NCBI GenBank assembly: GCA_037833965.1
Contig: AP031356.1
Location: 19,738,501-19,802,500 of the forward strand
From: Marchantia polymorpha subsp. ruderalis
Lineage: Eukaryota > Streptophyta > Marchantiopsida > Marchantiales > Marchantiaceae
Direction: 5' to 3'
DNA: 64,000 bases
In this document: positions 49,640 through 61,984 of the stretch, in pieces
How positions within the stretch are numbered: the first letter of the stretch is position 1
Layout: each line of letters starts with the position of its first letter
The notes under the pieces: generated by a model
What the model was told of the DNA's origin: nothing
What the model saw: the letters and a program-made list of their open reading frames with translations, nothing else
The model's database searches: none
Made by a program: the position numbers and the translations under genes

Positions 49640-52345
49640 CACATTTGATAAAATGATGTCTGATGTCAATGTGTTTTACTTTACTAGCCATCATTTGATT
49701 TGTAGCAAAATATAATGCATTTTACGATCATAGTGAAGATTGATGACCTCGTATTTTAATCTCATTTTGATGATAAGTCTATTCAATCGAATATCTTACT
49801 TTGTTGATTTCGCTACCATTACATATTAGTTTATGTTGTAAAATGAACTATGCATGTTTATAAGCTAGATTTCTAACTAATGCATTCATCATTAAGTATA
49901 AACATATACCGAGTTGTTTATTTTCTCTTGTACCTAATAAACATCAACGTGGTTTAGCAAGGATTTGACATTGTATAATGATCATCAAACAATAAACTAT
50001 AATACCTTGTACGTTTCACTTAGTTGAGAATCCAATTCATTACTTTCCACAAAACCTTTTCAGAATTTGATTTTAATATGTTCATAGTTAGAGCAATATC
50101 ATACCTTGTGTACATTATCAACTATATGAGACTTGCCATAGCTATGTCATAGACTATTGATGACATCTTTCAATTTTTTATGATTTCGATTGAACATAGA
50201 GCTAAAGAAAGTTTGAAGTGTATTATCAAAGGAATCCATATTTCTTTAGAGTCTAGCATGTTAAACGTGTCAAACACAAGTTGAAGATACTTGCTTTGAT
50301 TCAGTCATAACCTCTTCTTCATCAATCCTTATGAATATTCATCTCAAATATTATCGTGGACTTATCTAAATCCTTCAGCTTAAATAAAAACTTCAGATGA
50401 TTATTCCATCTGTCAAGGCCAAACTATTTTTTGTCAAGTCCAACATATTTTTCACATAAAATCTTTAAAAAATAAGATTGCAAATGTCATTATTCAACTT
50501 CATGTATACATAAATATCATACATACTCCATGAAAAATCTTGTATTATCATGAACTTATCAAATTGTGCCTTTCATTGCCTAAAAATTTAATTCAATCCC
50601 TTTGATATTTTAAAAGAAAATCTACAGACCAATTTCTCTTGTACTTTATACTCAATTTTAACCACAGTTTTCATGTAGAATGCATTTTCTAGAGGTCCAC
50701 ATAAATCTACAATAATCACATACTTATCATTCTCAACTAGATTAATATTGCATCAAATGAATACTAGAAAAATTGTAGCATATTTTTTTTTCAAGTGAAA
50801 ATACTTTGTTAAAGTTCAGAATTTTCTCTTGTGTAAAATTTCTATTCACTAACTTGACTTTAAAATGTTTTCTCTCATCAACTGTTGGAATATATATATA
50901 TGGAATATATATATTCAACTTGTACATCCATTTGCAATCAATCAAAGCTGGTAATAAATAAAGCTCCACTAGCTTTCAAGTCTTCTTATCAATAAATGAT
51001 TGCATCTCTTGCTCTATAGTCACGTATTTGCTCAGGTTTATTTACAAAAGCTGGAACTTGTTTTTAAAAAGTAAGATTATCTTTGATCCAAAATCAAAGC
51101 AATGTCATCACAATACTCTGAATCAATATCACAAAAAAAGAATCAATTAACTCATAATCCATATCTTGCAAGAAATCTACTAATCTGAATCAATAATCTT
51201 CTAGTAGACAATTTTGATTGATTGTGCAGATAATTAAGATCCATAAATAATAATATATTCTTTAAGTTTTGAAGTTCAGGAATTTGCTTCATATATAGAA
51301 AAGTTTAGCGTTATAGCACATCATTAATCACATAATAATCAAACTCCTTCTCAATAACATCCATGAGTTGGAGATTTTTCCTTCTCGATATGAGGAGCTT
51401 GAGATATCTTACTCTGTTTCAAAAATCTATTTCCATTAAAAGATGAATCCAAACTCCAATTTTTTTACAGACTATTGGATCTCATAGCTTATAGTTTTTC
51501 ACACTACTAGCATATTCAAGAAAATCACACTTCTTGGATATAGTATCTAACTTAGTTTTATTCTTCTTAGGTACGAAAAGAATAAATTGTGAAATCAAAA
51601 ATTCTCAAAAGCCTATAATCACCAATACGTTTGTGATTCAATTCAAACAGTAACAAGACATTGATTGCACTAAATGGAGAAATGTTTATCAAATATAATG
51701 CGTTATTAACAGCTTCAGATCAAAATTCATACTGAAATCAAATTGATTCAACATATCATGCAACTCTGCAACACTGTACGATTGAACTTTTGAGAAACAA
51801 CATTTTGTTGCGAGTATAAATTGTGGTGAAAAATGAGAAAAAATTGTGGTGAAAGTAATCTCCTCCTTTTGCAATAAATCTAAAACTTTTGAAAAATATA
51901 ATACCGTCACACTTGTAAATATCTCACCTTGTGTCTACTTTGATTCTCAACTTGGGCTTTTCAAATTTTGAAGGTGGTAAACATCTCAAATTTTTGTGTA
52001 ATGCAATAAACCATGAGTATTCATCAATGAATGATACATAGTAAACAATCCTAAATAGTGAGGCTTTTGGAGAGTATTTTTTCACAACACTATGTAGATA
52101 CTCAAATAACTCCTTGGAAATTTGAATTCCAACATTAAAGGTTTGTTTATCATGTTTGTATATGATACAATATTTGCAAAACTCTAAGTTAACTTCATCA
52201 TGCCATGTAGAAAACTAGTATCTATTACTCATGTAACCTAGTCTACAATGCCACACATGAAACATCTCAACTAAAGATTTAGTATAATTAACTTTTTGAA
52301 AGATGATAGTGCCCTATAGCAAGTATAGATTTTTGTGCTTATGAC
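49640..52345 (-). pseudogene. Copia pol remnant (GAG-pre-integrase, integrase, reverse transcriptase, RNase H)
   Basis: Recognisable pieces on the minus strand, in order: WHCRLGYMSN (about 52254-52224) with NLYLL before it; CKYCIIYKHDKQTF of the integrase zinc region; YYVSFIDEYSWF (about 52047-52010), the integrase core. Next is the reverse transcriptase in 50969-50742, with IDCKWMYKLN, FKVKLVNRNFTQEK and LNFNKVFSLEKK. MYTRYDIAL is near 50110, and KHIDIRHHFIK of RNase H is at 49676-49644. The pieces lie in different frames with stops between them. A TATA-type dinucleotide expansion interrupts the reverse transcriptase near 50885-50912. Confidence 0.85.
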
Positions 52346-52743
52346 TTTTTAAGATAATCTTCTCACATACTCTAATCTCAAACACTCAAGTCCTTTTGAC
52401 TCTCACATTTCAAGAGATCAAATTTTTTTTCATGAAACTTATAAACATAAGTTGAGTCAATGTAAATTAGAATCAATCAAACATTCAAATTTTAACAATT
52501 TGAGTACACCCTAACCTCGATAATATCACACCCTCCGTTTCATTGTAAAATGTGATATAAACAAGGTGTGACATTTTTGATAATGTCACATTTTGAAAAT
52601 TTGTACATAATGTGATAATATCGGAAAAAAAGGTTAAAAAATCAGAATAAAACTACAATGCAAAAAAAAATGAAAAAATGAAAGACTTCAAAGTTTTTAG
52701 ATGTAAAATATAATTCAAAACCGTGAATGAGAACAAAAACACA

Positions 52744-54475
52744 TTATAATGTGTCATTGAGATCCGGTAGAGAACTCTCACTTGAAACAAAGAAGTTTAT
52801 AGTGTCACATTGTTTTAGTGATGTTAAATGTTCAACACCAAATCTAATGAGTTTGTCATGGATTTTTTCCATTCTTAACAACTCTTGAGTGTTGAAAATC
52901 TGAGAACCTTGGCTAGCCATAGAATTCAAAAGATCCTTAGCATATTTTTGTGCTTTGCTTAGCTTCACTACTTTATACTCATCATCATTGCTATCAACAA
53001 TCATTGATTCTTCTTCCATGGAATCAAATAACTCTTTGCCATCTTGCACTAATTGCACAAGCTCATCATTAGAATATTCCACCTCAAAATCATCTTCACC
53101 TTCCATGTTTATGTACTCCAAAGAACTAAGCTTTTCTATAGGCTTGCCTTCAACATTCAAACCCAAATTCAATGTAGCGATGAGATTGCCCAACTCCAAA
53201 GCTGCTTCCTCTATTTTGGACTTCATCTATTTTGGACTTCATACGTTCATCAGAATTGTTGATATCTGCATTCCACTCTGCAGGCAATATGGCAGACTTT
53301 CTCCAACAATTTCTAATGGTTTGATCATCTAGTTCATGCCATGCCACCACACACCATAGCATTGCTTGAAAGAGATCAACATTCACTTTCCCCAAATCTT
53401 CATCTGAGTTTTCAATTTGTTGCATAGTCCAAGCAACAAGCTTGCTCTTATAGCACATTTTGAATGCTGCAATCACTACTTGATCCAAACGCTGAACAAT
53501 TGAAGTCACATTTGGTGGAAAAAACAAGATAGTGATATGGGAAAGTAAAAAAACATTAAACCCATCTATAATTTTCTTGACCTCACCATGAATATCATGG
53601 CTTCCTGTATTATCCATAATAATGCAAATCTTTCTATCCTGCAATTCCATTCTTCAGTTCTCACTCTTCACCCAATGTGTAAAAACATCACCATTCATCC
53701 AGGCTGAACTGTTAGAATAATAATGTACTATATTATTTGGATCAAACTTCCGAGGAAAGCATCTGGGACGCGCTGATTTATGAATGAAAACAAGCTTCAT
53801 TCGCTCATTTCCTGATATGTTAGTGCAAAGCTACAATGTCACATGGTCCTTCTTCTTCTTATTTCCTTTTGCCTTCCCAATATTCAAAGTCTTGCTAGGA
53901 GGGGCTCTGTAATACAAACCTGTCTTATCAAAATTGAAGATGTATTTTGGATCATATTTCTTCAATATGAATGGGATCTTTGCCATGGCCAATGCAAATT
54001 CAACCTTATCTACATCTCTACTCTCTCCATGCAAATAATAACACTTAATTTCATGTCGAGTTTTAAATTTTTGCAACCATCCATGAGAAAGCTTGAACTC
54101 AGTGTCGCATATGCCAAATGAATCCCTCAATTCCATAGCCTTGGACATAATGACGTCGTCAGTTACAACTCCCCTTCGTGCCCTAACTTGTCCAAACCAT
54201 AAAACCAACGCTTTCTCAAGCTGAGGCCATTTTACAACTCGAGCACGTCGCACACTGCCTTCACCTACAGATGTATCCACACTCAGCCACTTCTCTTTTC
54301 CACAAAGAATCTTGGAAATAGTGGTCCGATCCACAAGCTTGAATTTATGTTGATCCACCATATACTGTGCGAGCTCTTCCTGTTTCAAACTAGGATGAGC
54401 TTTGTGAACTTCATAGATTTTCTTCTTATCAGAGGTAGATAAATCCACACTCTTGTGCGTGGATTTACTTGCCAT
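52744..54475 (-). pseudogene. pogo/Tigger-like transposase with two stops and a frameshift
   Basis: A DDE transposase of the CENP-B/pogo type. From the minus-strand start at 54475: an N-terminal helix-turn-helix (about 7-58), a CENP-B-type helix-turn-helix (about 70-140), then the DDE_1 catalytic domain. The three acidic residues can be seen in FNFDKTG (the usual motif is DET), CIIMDNTGSH and QRLDQVVIAAFK. An in-frame TAG at 53831-53833 and a TGA at 53654-53656 interrupt the frame. A 16-bp tandem duplication (53211-53226 and 53227-53242) shifts it. An acidic C-terminal part follows to 52744. The rest is well preserved, so the copy was inactivated fairly recently. Confidence 0.88.
53211..53242. 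repeat. 16-bp tandem duplication inside the pogo transposase
   Basis: CTATTTTGGACTTCAT occurs twice in direct succession. Sixteen is not a multiple of three, so the duplication shifts the reading frame. Confidence 0.95.
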
Positions 54476-55593
54476 TGGAAATACCTGTATTTACAAATGA
54501 AACTAGTCGTATACTAACAGATGTGAGTAATCTTACATCCAAGTAGAAAATAAAAAAAGGATCAAATTACGGGCTGATATGGATTTTAAAATGAACGAGC
54601 ACGTTTTGAGAACTTAAAGATAAGGCATGCAAACAACTATTTAGAAGAGCAAATATTACCAAGGAACAAACAAACAAATATTTATTATGGACAAACTCCT
54701 TAAGGTACTGCGAAGTATTTAGTTGAACAAACGCCATTAGGTTTCTGTCTCTTTTGCATGTCAAACAATTTATCGATGCTGGATAGAAAACTAGTTAATA
54801 CTGAATCAGAATAATCATATATTCAGTATAATGAAGGAAGGAATTTACAGAAGGATATATGATATACAGAAGCTTGTATCACAAGCGCTTAACATGCAAG
54901 GAGAAGACCTCATCACGCAGAAGAAGATGTTTGATTTGGAATAAAATCCTTCTGCTTTTACGAAAGCTTTGTCTAGAAAATCGAGTGTGACCGAACGAGC
55001 CTCTAGGAATAGAGTTCCTTCTGTAGCAGAAACTGGCAAGGGCCAAAAAGAGCCTCGACAGGTCAGGTCAGAGAAAATGTCAGCCCAAAGGTCAGGGGAG
55101 GGTGCAGAGAGATACTCATTTGCTCGCTCTCCTCGGTTGCTAGTTGTTCAGCTTCACCTCAGCCGACCTCCACTTCCTCAACTCTTTGACATTCTGTTAT
55201 AAGTAATGTGCATGGATTCCAAAGAGCCAAGCGAGTAACATGTTGGGAAGACAATGCGAAATACATAATACAACGTCCATCAACTTATGGAGTAAAATTG
55301 AATGATACATTAGTTTCATCCCCTTTCATTATCTCTCTTGTGATATCTCTAATTCTTTAGTTTAGAGTACTTAACTAAAAATTCTAAATGTATAGTACCA
55401 ACCGTTTCACGAAGGTTCATCTGCTTCCAAGTGTGCTGCAAGTTTTCGTTCAGGTGCTTATGTACAGCCAATAATGTAGTTGTAGTCTACTATGTCGCTT
55501 AAGACACGGATCTTAGATCTAAGTCTGGAGACAAATAAAACTACAGAAAGAAACTGTAGAATTCTAACTGTCGTAAGCCAGAAACCATGGAAA

Positions 55594-55617
55594 AATTCTT
55601 TCTGGCCAGAAAGAATT
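55594..55617. repeat. 24-bp perfect palindrome
   Basis: A fully self-complementary 24-bp sequence centred on CTGGCCAG, inside the pogo-like element. Partly related sequence (AGAAACTGTAGAATTCT) lies about 40 bp to the left in inverted arrangement. Confidence 0.95.
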
Positions 55618-57614
55618 CTGTAGTTTTTCTGGCACTGCAAATATCACTCCAAATACGGTCTTTATTACGCAAAGCTATCCATTTCTAGTATTTGACTTTT
55701 ACGATTTGGTTTCATTCCTCTCTTTGTGCATTTTGGATTACTTGATATCATGAGCGATTTGAGGTTGACGTTTGTGAACAGATCTCACTATACTCATGAT
55801 AATGTGACGATATTCAAAGAACGACTGCTTGACATGCAAGAAGAAGACAAACTTAATGAAAGTACAACAGGAAAATGTGACAATAGTTTCAAAGAAATTC
55901 CAAGAACGACTGTATAACCAACTGGAAGTGAGGAATTAGCTTGACATCACAATTTCAACCACAAGAGCATATCATGCAAGGAAGAAACAAACAAACATTC
56001 AATGAAGAAGAAGTCAGAAACCGTTGTGACCATAACAAGAAGCCTTAAACGAAAAAGGAGTCAACATACAGTGATAATTATGTAGGCTTATACTAGCATC
56101 GAAAAGCTAGTTTGTAAGATTAAGCATGCAGACCGCAATACATGTATAAAGAGATTTCAAGGAGTAGCCAATACTAACACCAGAAATACCACACGTATGA
56201 GTAACCAAGGGCATAAAAGCACCGAAACAATGAATCATAAAAAAGTGAAAGTTTCAGGAAAAACGGTGTACATGTTAAGAGAACGTCGAAGCCCAAAAAA
56301 GAATGAATAACAAAATCAACCACCACGGTACAGTAGATGCAACCAGGAAAATAACAAAAAAAAGTTAGAATCAAGCACGTCTTTGCATCCTGGGAGAAGA
56401 GACGGAAAGGGAAAAAGCAAGGCGGAAGGAAACAAAAGGAAAATCTGTACCTGAGGTAGATAATATCGGGAGAATAAGGAAGAAAAACTGTAGGGACCTT
56501 TTTAGCCTTCCAGCCCCCTCCATACGTCCATCTTGAATTAGGTATGCAGGCCAAAATTTCATATCCAATGTCAGCAATTTCTTTCCCTCAGCAGAGCCAA
56601 CGAAGTTTTCATCATTACTGTACTTGAATCACTGATGCACAGGGCGGCATTGGGAAGAGTGCTTCGGATGCTGGATGGGCATGTTCACCTCTTGTTGCTC
56701 CAACTGCAGGTTTGAACATTGTCGATTGATGCAAGTGCCGTGTGTGTAAGATCAAAGGTTGATGCAAGGGGGCGACTCACGGCACTCATAATAGCATTTT
56801 ATTTATCACAGGGGCGGTTCATGACCCTTTTGATACTATAGAATCCATCCATACTTGATATTATCACACTTACACTAAAGATTGAACTTTTTGCTACTAT
56901 ACAATCCATCAATACTTGAAATTATCACATTTACACCAAAGATTTTGGAAAAAAAATGTGACATTATCCAGGGTGATAGTGATAATAAAGAGGGAGTTTT
57001 ACACTAGGAAAATCAGTATCAAACTTTTAGGTGACAATATTGAGGTGTTCTATTAAAAAGTGTGACATTATCAAGTTTAGGGTGTATTCTCAATCTTACA
57101 AGATTGATCAGCGCACATGAAAATTTATTCATTTGATACTAAAAAATACAAAATAATTTTCTAATGTAAAATATATGATAGAAATAAACTTTTTATAGAA
57201 TCCATACATCATCAACAATCTTTGATGATGTGCATAGGTCATATCTCTTTCATCCTAGTCTAGTTTTAAATAAGTCATACTTCTAAGGGTCAAACTCTTG
57301 ATCCATATTAGTTAAGAGAATATTAACAACTTTGATTTTCACACAACAATACTTCTTGACATGGTCATTCTTGTCATATTTCAAATGAACTACCGTATTA
57401 TTCTTTAAAAATTTATTTTTAAAACTACATCTATTTTTAAATCCAAACGATTATCATCCTTGTCATTATGTGAATATGACCAACCTTAAAATACATAAAG
57501 TGTTATACTCAACGAAGAGTATGGATTAGATGATAACATCATGTTTTGTTGTAAGACATCAGTCAACAAAGCCCTTACAACCTCGTTGTAAATGATTGTT
57601 TGTTTATCATAGCC

Positions 57615-58216
57615 TTAAGCGCAAAGATTGTGATAATATGTAGGTGGTGAGTTCAGAAGATGAGGAGTTTTTCTCTCATGAGTAATTTTCTCTTCAAGAT
57701 TCTGTAGATCAATCACAAGATCATCAAATACATTGATGTGATCTTGAATCTTTATTTCAAAATCTTTCGTCTTAAAGCTAATAAGCATTAAATTGAAAGA
57801 TGTTTTTTGTGACAGCTTTTTGTGATAAAAACGTTGCTCAAGAAGCTCAAACAAAAGAATAAATTTATTGTACTCATCCACTTGCTTTAGATGCAAAGGT
57901 GCAAATGAAATATGATAATACTCACAACTTGTTTTTGGATGTCTCTCTAGTCCTCGTTGTTGTAGATGGATGATTGTAGGTGAATGGTTTTGACCTTAAT
58001 GTTTTGACGAGATACATGACCTTCAGCTTGTCTCTTCAAAAGTAAAAAGTCAACACGTCTGTTATATTTGACTATGTTGTAAAATGTTTCCAGACTTTGT
58101 GGTCGCCATGTCATTATGTCAAACTCCTGAAACTGTTCCTTGTGCCGTTTGTATAGTCCGTGTGAAAAAATCGTCTTTTTCACTTGTTGACAACTTTTTT
58201 GACTATCTTCCATCAC
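57615..58216 (-). pseudogene. Copia Gag remnant
   Basis: In the second of two minus-strand frames, IQDHINVFDDLVIDLQNLEE and THERKTPHLLNSPPTYY match the central Gag region of copia elements (the pattern HxxxFxxLxxDLxxxxxxxxDEDxxxxLLxSLPxSY). The first frame (58216-57947) would be the Gag N-terminus but is hard to align. A stop separates the two. It belongs with the pol remnant on the far side of the pogo-like insertion. Confidence 0.75.
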
Positions 58217-61200
58217 TATTTGTTCATTTTCATTTTTAGATTTTTGCTTGCAGCTTAAAGTAAAGTCTATGTACGAGAGAGTAAAAAAACTGCAACGTTC
58301 TCCCTATCCTTATTGAATGTTCAAAGTTGACAACCATTTGTTATTCAATTTTTTGGATTTAAATAGCATTACAGATTTTTTTGTTAGAATATTTTATCAT
58401 AGAAATCCAATCAGCAATTATTTTGTTGTTGGAATCTAGTTGAAGAATATTCCGTCCAAGAAATAATTCTCAACAAATACTCCGTCAAAGAAATGTTTTA
58501 CAACGATTAGATGGTGACAAGAAGCAACTCATATTGTTCATTTATAATCTCGCATTTATTTCACTTTGAGCAAATAATCTAAAGAAATAAATGCTTTTTA
58601 TCACGTTTTATGTGCAAAGTAATAGGTTGTATGGCATCTTTTAGGTAGTTATCATCGTTTTCATCCCTTTGGTTTGATCTGCGTGTTAACTTTCTTAAAT
58701 GAGATAATAAATCGTTTGTCAGTTTTTAGCTAAGTTTCATTGCCATTGCAACTTACTAAAAGATGACTGTTGTCATATCTTTTTACTTCTATAATATTTT
58801 CCTACTAGATGTATCATAGCACGAACGTCATTGCCATTGATAAAGAGTATGACGAGGTAGAGATTAAGGAAGTAAGGGACATGAATCTGATCGCTTTAAA
58901 AGATGTACAAAGTTGAAATGCCGAGAGAGACTGTGTGAAAATACATATTGTTGTTTAAACCATGTAAAGTCACTAATTTTATTTCTTGAATCTTGAGAAA
59001 AATGAGCTTCATTGATGTGAAGATTTTGATGATCCTTATAAGATGAAAGTTAGCAATTAAGGGAAACGCAGGTGATCAGAACAAGGCACAACAAAAATTT
59101 TAAACAATATGATGATGATAAGATATGATAAACAATATATTTTTGATAGAAACGTGGGAATGTTTTTGTTAAAACATGAGATTCATAGCAAGAAAAGAAT
59201 GGTAGTACGTAAGGAAATAACAATCATTAATATCACAATTGTGTAGGATATTAATAACATTCTTTGTCCAAAAAATCTTGGTCGGAAGAAATCGGATCAT
59301 AAAGCTCAAGTGAAGTACCACACTAAAAACTTTGATTTATTCACAGCGAGAAAAAAGATTTTGGATGGGAAAAAGCTAAAGTTAATTTGAAGTTTGATTG
59401 TTGTACGATGATATTCTCAAGCAAGAAGATCTTAATGTTCGCCCAAACAACATGACAATCAGGGAACTTAATAGACATAAAACTCAAGTTTTACTCAAGC
59501 AGGCAATATTCTCAAACAACAAGATTATTAAATTGTACTCCAACGATGAATGAAGCAATGTACTTGACTTACGATAAGTTGGTTCTATTCAACAGATGGA
59601 ATTATTTTAAGAGTGAAAATAACTAGGATATGTGAAGATACAAATTCATAAAATCGTGGAGAATTCTTGATTTTTGGTTGAAACAATTAGTTCTTCTATT
59701 AATTGTTAATGGTTCTTGTTGGAAGGTATGGGAGTGAGGGTGCAATTAACGTTGATACTTAAGCCGTCTTTGGGATTACTAAAGATATGTAGGCTATAAA
59801 ATTTTGAATATCATGATAATTGGCTACTTAAATGAATATTTGATTTGGGATTTGTTTTATTTTGGTCGCTGTTATCCAACCACTGAAATATGCATCTCCT
59901 CTGACAATGCGTCCTTGCTACCTCTTGTATACTTCTGAGACCTCCCTCCAAACGTGTTCCTTTTGGGCCGTGGAACCACAATGATGATACCACAAACCGT
60001 TTTTATTGTTTGCAACTGATTTAATGAATACGGAGACAGCATAAACATTAAAATTAAAGCATCAATAGTAAAGAATTACATCCAGATTTACAAATTAACT
60101 TCATGGTGCGATCATGACTTTGGAAAGAAGCTATTTTTACACATCAATGTGTTACATAGATAGAATGTATCTTTCTGTAATATTAGATAGTTCTATTTTA
60201 CTCACTTTTGGGTATAATTCATATATTATTTAAAGAAAATGATATAATAATACTTTTCAATTAAAATAACAATATTCAAGAAGTTTTCAAAATATTTATT
60301 TATTCACTTCATTGGAGATGTCGCCATGTAGACTTTAACTTCGATCGTACGCTATAATTCGAGCATGTCAAACGTGACATTTTTTCCGCATGATTATTAC
60401 TCCATCTAATTTGACATCTCCAAGCTCAGCAGTCTCTCTCATCACTATTAAACGAACGAACTCGTAACTTGCAAGACTACGAGACATCAACTACAATTAG
60501 CCGTAAATACATTCGCAATACCAACTTCGCCCTAGTCTTGACGTGTTGACATAGCCATCTTGCCCCAAATCTGTATCTCATCTTCACCGTCTGCTTCACA
60601 TGAGGGAGGTGACTTACAAGTCCCTAGCACTATTTAGGTTCATAGAATTAGTAGATAGTTTGGAGTTTTCTCCCTAAGGCCTGTAATCTCTTGCGTGCTG
60701 CCAATAAAAGAAAAGAGAAGTAAACAACAACCCACCAATAGTCAGACAGACAGCGATGAACTAGTATGATTTCGCGTGCAGTTAGTGTTTTCGAGATAGT
60801 CACTTTGTCCGGGAGGGGGGACAAGCTAGGTTCAGTTTGAGGATTCATGCTGAGAACAGGTCCAAGTACTGGAGACTGTACACATCACATGTACTGAACC
60901 ATATTTCGTCCTTATAAAAGTCCTGTACTCTTCATCGCCGTCGTGGTCTTGCATTCATTGTCTTGCAAAAATACAACTCCAGCACATAATGGTATCAAAC
61001 CTAGTCATTTCTCTCCCTATCCCTGGGACAGTGAAGTCTACAGTGGCAGTATATATCATGGCATCCTGCTGTTGTGCAAGATACTGCGAACATTTCTATA
61101 ACCAAGCATTTCTAACATTTACAACTTCAGCGAATTTTATCTCTAACTACCGTCGTATAGAAGGATTTGTATCAACAAGGTCCGAGACCATGCGCAAAAA

Positions 61201-61984
61201 ACATCTTCACTAACTAGATTCATGTACCTAAAACCTTCTCTATGTCCAAGCTGCTCCGGACATGTAACAAATTCCGTGATTTCTATTTGACCTTAATATA
61301 CATCCCTCTTCTTCAACACGTTTTCTAGAAGAACAAAATTTTGTTGTCCAGGACCGAGACCCAGACTTGACCTCTCCTATTTGCATACGTTACATCTACA
61401 TACAAGTATCCTGACGGCTAAGTAATGAAGTCAATTTAGACTGTACACATTGAAAGTACAAGTCCTTTCCCTTGCTGTACCCAGCTAGTGTGTTCCACTT
61501 CGAAAGGACTGGATTGCCTGACAGTAAATTACCTTCTTCCATGCTTGATGTTGAAAACTGCTATTATCAGTTTCACATACGCTACTTCACATTGATGTTG
61601 TCAACCGCCCCCATTTGAGGGAGAGCTCCAGTGCGAGCACTGGCTGTGTGTACATGAGGTAAAAGTATTGGTAACTCCATCTAAGATAAGTTTAAGCTAA
61701 TTGAAGAGCAATTGACTCAAATCTACTGAATGAGGCATTATCGCTCAATCACATGTACGAATTTGGCGGCAAAAATGAAATCATCATCAACAATCTCAGT
61801 TCCTAACCTGTCTGGGGATTACTAACTCCAAGCAGGTAGTCCTGTTCAACAGTTTCTCCCATCCAAAGTGATGTACTTCAGGAGAAACAAGAAATAGAAG
61901 GAGGCGCAAAACTAAGCTGGCTGGAGCTCGAACTACAACACACTTTACATAACCTACAAGTTTGTAAGGTCACGAGCGACAAGG
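58217..61984. other. AT-rich spacer with one LTR-like unit, no gene seen
   Basis: 58217-60400 is AT-rich and without recognisable coding capacity; it may include the decayed 5' end of the copia element. 60400-61984 has more mixed composition. It contains an LTR-like unit with an adjacent primer-binding-site-like sequence (listed separately) and, at its right end, the 3' flank of the CPSF30 gene. Confidence 0.45.
60848..60984 (+). repeat. Short LTR-like unit with adjacent primer-binding-site-like sequence
   Basis: This 137-bp unit starts TGCTG and ends CAGCA, a perfect 5-bp terminal inversion. It contains CTTATAAAAG, a good TATA box, near 60910-60919. Four bases after it, at 60989, comes TGGTATCAAACC, close to the initiator-Met tRNA primer site TGGTATCAGAGC of plant copia and TRIM elements. 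A purine-rich TTGAGGGAGA occurs near 61615, but no clear second LTR follows. The size would suit a TRIM element. Confidence 0.4.

Larger units (their letters stand above)
52507..57084 (-). mobile_element. pogo/Tigger-like DNA transposon, 4.58 kb, nested in the copia element
   Basis: The left end (52507-52530) and the reverse complement of the right end (57061-57084) match at 21 of 24 positions, both starting CACCCTAA. Both ends are flanked by TA (52505-52506 and 57085-57086), the target duplication of the Tc1/mariner/pogo superfamily. The element carries a pogo-type transposase at 52744-54475 on the minus strand. Repeats of GATAATGTCACA and close variants cluster within 130 bp of the left end and 270 bp of the right end; these are candidate transposase-binding sites. 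54476-56800 holds no recognisable second gene. Confidence 0.85.
49322..58216 (-). mobile_element. Degenerate Ty1/copia retrotransposon, split by a pogo-like insertion
   Basis: On the minus strand the order is Gag (58216-57615), a zinc-knuckle-like segment (about 57395-57345) and a protease-like segment (about 57240-57180). Then comes the inserted DNA transposon (57084-52507), followed by GAG-pre-integrase, integrase, reverse transcriptase and RNase H (52345-49640). That is the normal copia order, so both halves belong to one element. Many stops and frameshifts make it non-functional. Without the insertion the internal region is about 4.3 kb, the expected size for copia. Confidence 0.8.

Noticed and set aside
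53150-53650. Separate 166-codon gene
   Set aside because: It is the catalytic part of the pogo-like transposase, isolated by a stop on one side and the 16-bp duplication on the other.
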